Below, piece after piece: positions 7,928 through 9,370 of a DNA stretch of 9,370 nt. Position numbers and translations under genes: made by a program. The notes under the pieces were generated by a model that was not told the origin of the DNA, searched no databases, and was given only the letters and a program-made list of their open reading frames with translations. The stretch lies in assembly GCA_009924535.1 (NCBI GenBank), contig RFRI01000039.1:1-9370 (forward strand), read 5' to 3'. Origin of the DNA: Verrucomicrobiota bacterium. GTDB lineage: Bacteria > Verrucomicrobiota > Verrucomicrobiia > Opitutales > UBA953. Each line of letters starts with the position of its first letter. Position 1 is the stretch's first letter.

Positions 7928-8767
7928 TTAGGCGCCGTATTGGGTGCCGTCGTCGCCCCCGACGAAGAATAGATGCGTCTGTGACAGCACGCCCGGGCCA
8001 GCGGCGCCAGCGAGCTTGTTCGGCAATCCGTGGAAGCGATTACCTTCGCCGTCGGTCGACTGATAGGCGAGGTTCTCGTGGTAGTCGCGGAACGGCTTAC
8101 CGTCTTTTTCCGAGAGCGAGCAGCCGCCGCCCCAGACGAGTTTGCGCAGCCCTGCGCCCACGAGCGGGATGATGCGTCCGTAGCTCGGGTCGGCGTCGGT
8201 CGTGCGCCAAGGTTTGTCGGGATCGTCCAGGTCGAGCGAGGTCAGCGTGGCGATGGCGGTGGTGTCGTCAGGCCGGGTGATGCCGCCGATGACGATCAGG
8301 TGTCCGTTGGCCGAGGTGAAGCCGGCGTAGGCGCGTGGGCGGGTCATGCTTTCGGCGAAGCGCGTGACCTTGCCATCAAGACCGACGACCCAGACGTCCG
8401 CGCGATGTCCTTCGGCAGAGGCTCCGCCGGCGATGACCAGTCCGTCGCGTTTAGGCGTCGGACAAAAAGCCGCCCCGACCAGCCCTTCGGGCAGATCGCC
8501 GATTTTGCTCCAGCTCCAGACGCCGTCCTTGCGCGCGAGCTTGAGGATTTCCTTGTGGTATTTCCGCTGGCCACCCTGCCAGGGCATCTTGTCGGGGAAG
8601 TTGGTGCCGCCCGCGGCGACGATGGTCTCGCTGCCGTCCGGTTCGCGCAGGACGGCCGCCATCATGCCAGCACGGCCGAGCGGATCGGGCAGGTCTGGCA
8701 ACGGCTCGCCCTGCGCACCAGCGAGTGCTGCCACGAAGAGGCCGAGTAATGGGGTAAGGCGGAGCAT
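7928..8767 (-). CDS. nanM: NanM-like kelch protein (N-acetylneuraminate mutarotase type), apparently C-truncated
   Basis: A 279-residue exported protein with signal peptide MLRLTPLLGLFVAALAGAQG. Kelch di-glycines occur at 53-54, 114-115, 161-162, 213-215 and 270-271. The AGGTNFPDKMPWQGG segment (~52-66) is a hallmark of the NanM / cyclically permuted mutarotase family, which converts alpha- to beta-sialic acid in the periplasm before uptake. Family members are ~350-370 residues with six blades. This one stops (TAA, 7928-7930) right after GGDDGTQYGA, where relatives, as I recall them, continue for ~80-90 residues through the final blade. The frame is open upstream to 9238, but that DNA codes for ABC transporter sequence on the + strand, so ATG 8765-8767, just before the signal peptide, is chosen. 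It is the first gene of the nan operon. The upstream DNA is a truncated ABC ATPase, leaving no ordinary promoter space. It may be inactive; the family call is more certain than the function. Confidence 0.8.
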   Translation of the reverse strand: MLRLTPLLGLFVAALAGAQGEPLPDLPDPLGRAGMMAAVLREPDGSETIVAAGGTNFPDKMPWQGGQRKYHKEILKLARKDGVWSWSKIGDLPEGLVGAAFCPTPKRDGLVIAGGASAEGHRADVWVVGLDGKVTRFAESMTRPRAYAGFTSANGHLIVIGGITRPDDTTAIATLTSLDLDDPDKPWRTTDADPSYGRIIPLVGAGLRKLVWGGGCSLSEKDGKPFRDYHENLAYQSTDGEGNRFHGLPNKLAGAAGPGVLSQTHLFFVGGDDGTQYGA

Positions 8768-9043
8768 GGCGCCAACAACGTGGCATTGAGCGTGGCCGGC
8801 GGGCGCGAGCGCATCGCGGAGATGCTGAAGGGATTGCCGATGATCGACAAAATCGACGATCAGAACCGGTTTTTCGAACTCAAGCTGCACAAGGGCGCGA
8901 ATCCACAGGAGCTGCTTCGCACGATCGTGGCCTCCGGCGTCGATCTGGAGCGTTTTGAACTGGTGCAACCCTCGCTGCACCAGATTTTCCTCGAAAAAGT
9001 CGGCGCGGTAGGTATCGAGCCGGGGATGACGGGTCATGGTTAA
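8768..9043 (+). pseudogene. ABC transporter ATPase (NatA-type), C-terminal remnant
   Basis: About 90 residues from the end of an ABC ATPase of the NatA/ABC-2 export type. The segment runs from GANNVALSVAGG through DGxxxFELKL-like strands to PSLHQIFLEKVG, the typical close of the C-terminal accessory domain (DUF4162-like). The whole nucleotide-binding domain is absent: no Walker A, signature motif, Walker B or switch histidine. An in-frame TAA at 8747-8749 lies just upstream, and homology stops at about the start codon of the opposite-strand kelch gene. Intact family members are ~300 residues, so some 200 residues are lost. A GTG at 8780 could start a short protein, but it would have no ATPase function. 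The stop TAA (9041-9043) overlaps the permease start by 8 nt, the arrangement of an intact ATPase-permease operon, which suggests recent damage. Confidence 0.75.
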
Positions 9044-9370
9044 TCGCCGCAAGCTGATGGCCGTCATCAAGCGCGAGTATCTCGAGCGCGTCCGCACGAA
9101 GTGGTTCATCATCACGACGGTCTTTGGTCCCGTCTTCTTTCTCGCGATCTCGGTGCTGCCCGGCCTGCTGACCGTGCAGCTCGAGGCGGCGACCGGCTGG
9201 GACCGCGGCGTCATCGGCGGCGCCGTGGCGCTCAACACGCTGCTCTACGGCGCGCTCGGGCCCTTCGTCGTGGCGGCCGTCGGCGTGCTCGCCATCCTCG
9301 GCGCGGCGTGGATCACGACGCGGGATGGTGTGCTCATCCACGACGTTCAGGACGCGTTTCGTGATCCGCC
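9036..9370 (+). CDS. ABC-2 type permease, N-terminal part (runs off the window; family resemblance lost after ~residue 46)
   Basis: ATG 9036 overlaps the end of the ATPase remnant. The first ~46 residues are typical of NatB-like ABC-2 permeases: a basic amphipathic start with IKREYLERVRTKWF (11-24), followed by the first membrane helix ending in PGLL (~42-45). Family members then have a large extracytoplasmic domain. Here another hydrophobic stretch follows quickly (~57-93). LEAATGWDRGVIGGAVAL (49-66) instead resembles the helix 1-2 region of MFS transporters, and ITTRDGVLIHDVQDAFRD (93-110) matches neither family in my reading. The frame remains open to the window edge. It may be a divergent permease, an in-frame fusion, or a rearranged or misassembled end. 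Confidence 0.55.
   Translation, partial: MVNRRKLMAVIKREYLERVRTKWFIITTVFGPVFFLAISVLPGLLTVQLEAATGWDRGVIGGAVALNTLLYGALGPFVVAAVGVLAILGAAWITTRDGVLIHDVQDAFRDP

Noticed and set aside
8840..8862. Imperfect palindrome around GATCGACAAAATCGACGATC
   Set aside because: It lies within the ATPase remnant coding sequence (Ile-Asp-Lys-Ile-Asp-Asp codons) and has internal mismatches; the repetition of ATC-GAC codons explains it.
8768..9238. N-terminal extension of the kelch gene to 436 codons
   Set aside because: That DNA encodes recognisable ABC ATPase/permease sequence on the + strand, and a signal peptide begins at the internal ATG at 8767.

Overview
This GC-rich 9.4 kb window comes from a bacterial chromosome. 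Gene content (enolase, YebC, and a secreted sialidase with a catabolic cassette), signal peptides on several products and an absence of Shine-Dalgarno motifs would fit a Gram-negative Verrucomicrobiota-type organism. That assignment is an impression from protein style, not from a search.

Left third (1-2560, + strand) holds housekeeping genes: the 3' end of a YebC/TACO1-family gene, a GTG-initiated Nudix hydrolase, tRNA-Val(GAC) with an encoded CCA, and enolase. A perfect 9-bp hairpin with a T-tail closes this block and probably also terminates the convergent gene on its right.

Middle (2580-4653) holds a divergent pair around a 109-bp intergenic region that carries a repeated CTTATCG word. 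Leftward is a secreted alpha/beta-hydrolase with a C-terminal Fn3-like tail. Rightward is an unrecognised protein with two membrane segments. The latter ends 3 bp from the stop of the sialidase, tail to tail.

Right half (4657-8767, - strand) is a compact sialic acid utilisation operon, read right to left: a NanM-like kelch mutarotase, an MFS transporter of the sugar-acid/anion symporter type, N-acetylneuraminate lyase (NanA) and an exported GH33-type sialidase. The last three genes are separated by only 2 nt each. Together they would release sialic acid outside the cytoplasm, convert its anomer, import it, and cleave it to ManNAc and pyruvate. The ManNAc-processing enzymes (NanE/AGE, NanK) are not in the window.

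The right edge (8768-9370, + strand) looks rearranged. A NatA-type ABC ATPase is present only as its last ~90 residues, cut off exactly where the nan operon begins. Its coupled ABC-2 permease follows and stops resembling its family after ~46 residues. The kelch gene at the boundary is also short, apparently missing its C-terminal blade. The most interesting signal is therefore the boundary itself: a catabolic cassette abutting a beheaded transporter gene, with the first operon gene eroded and no room left for a dedicated promoter. An assembly chimera must be excluded.
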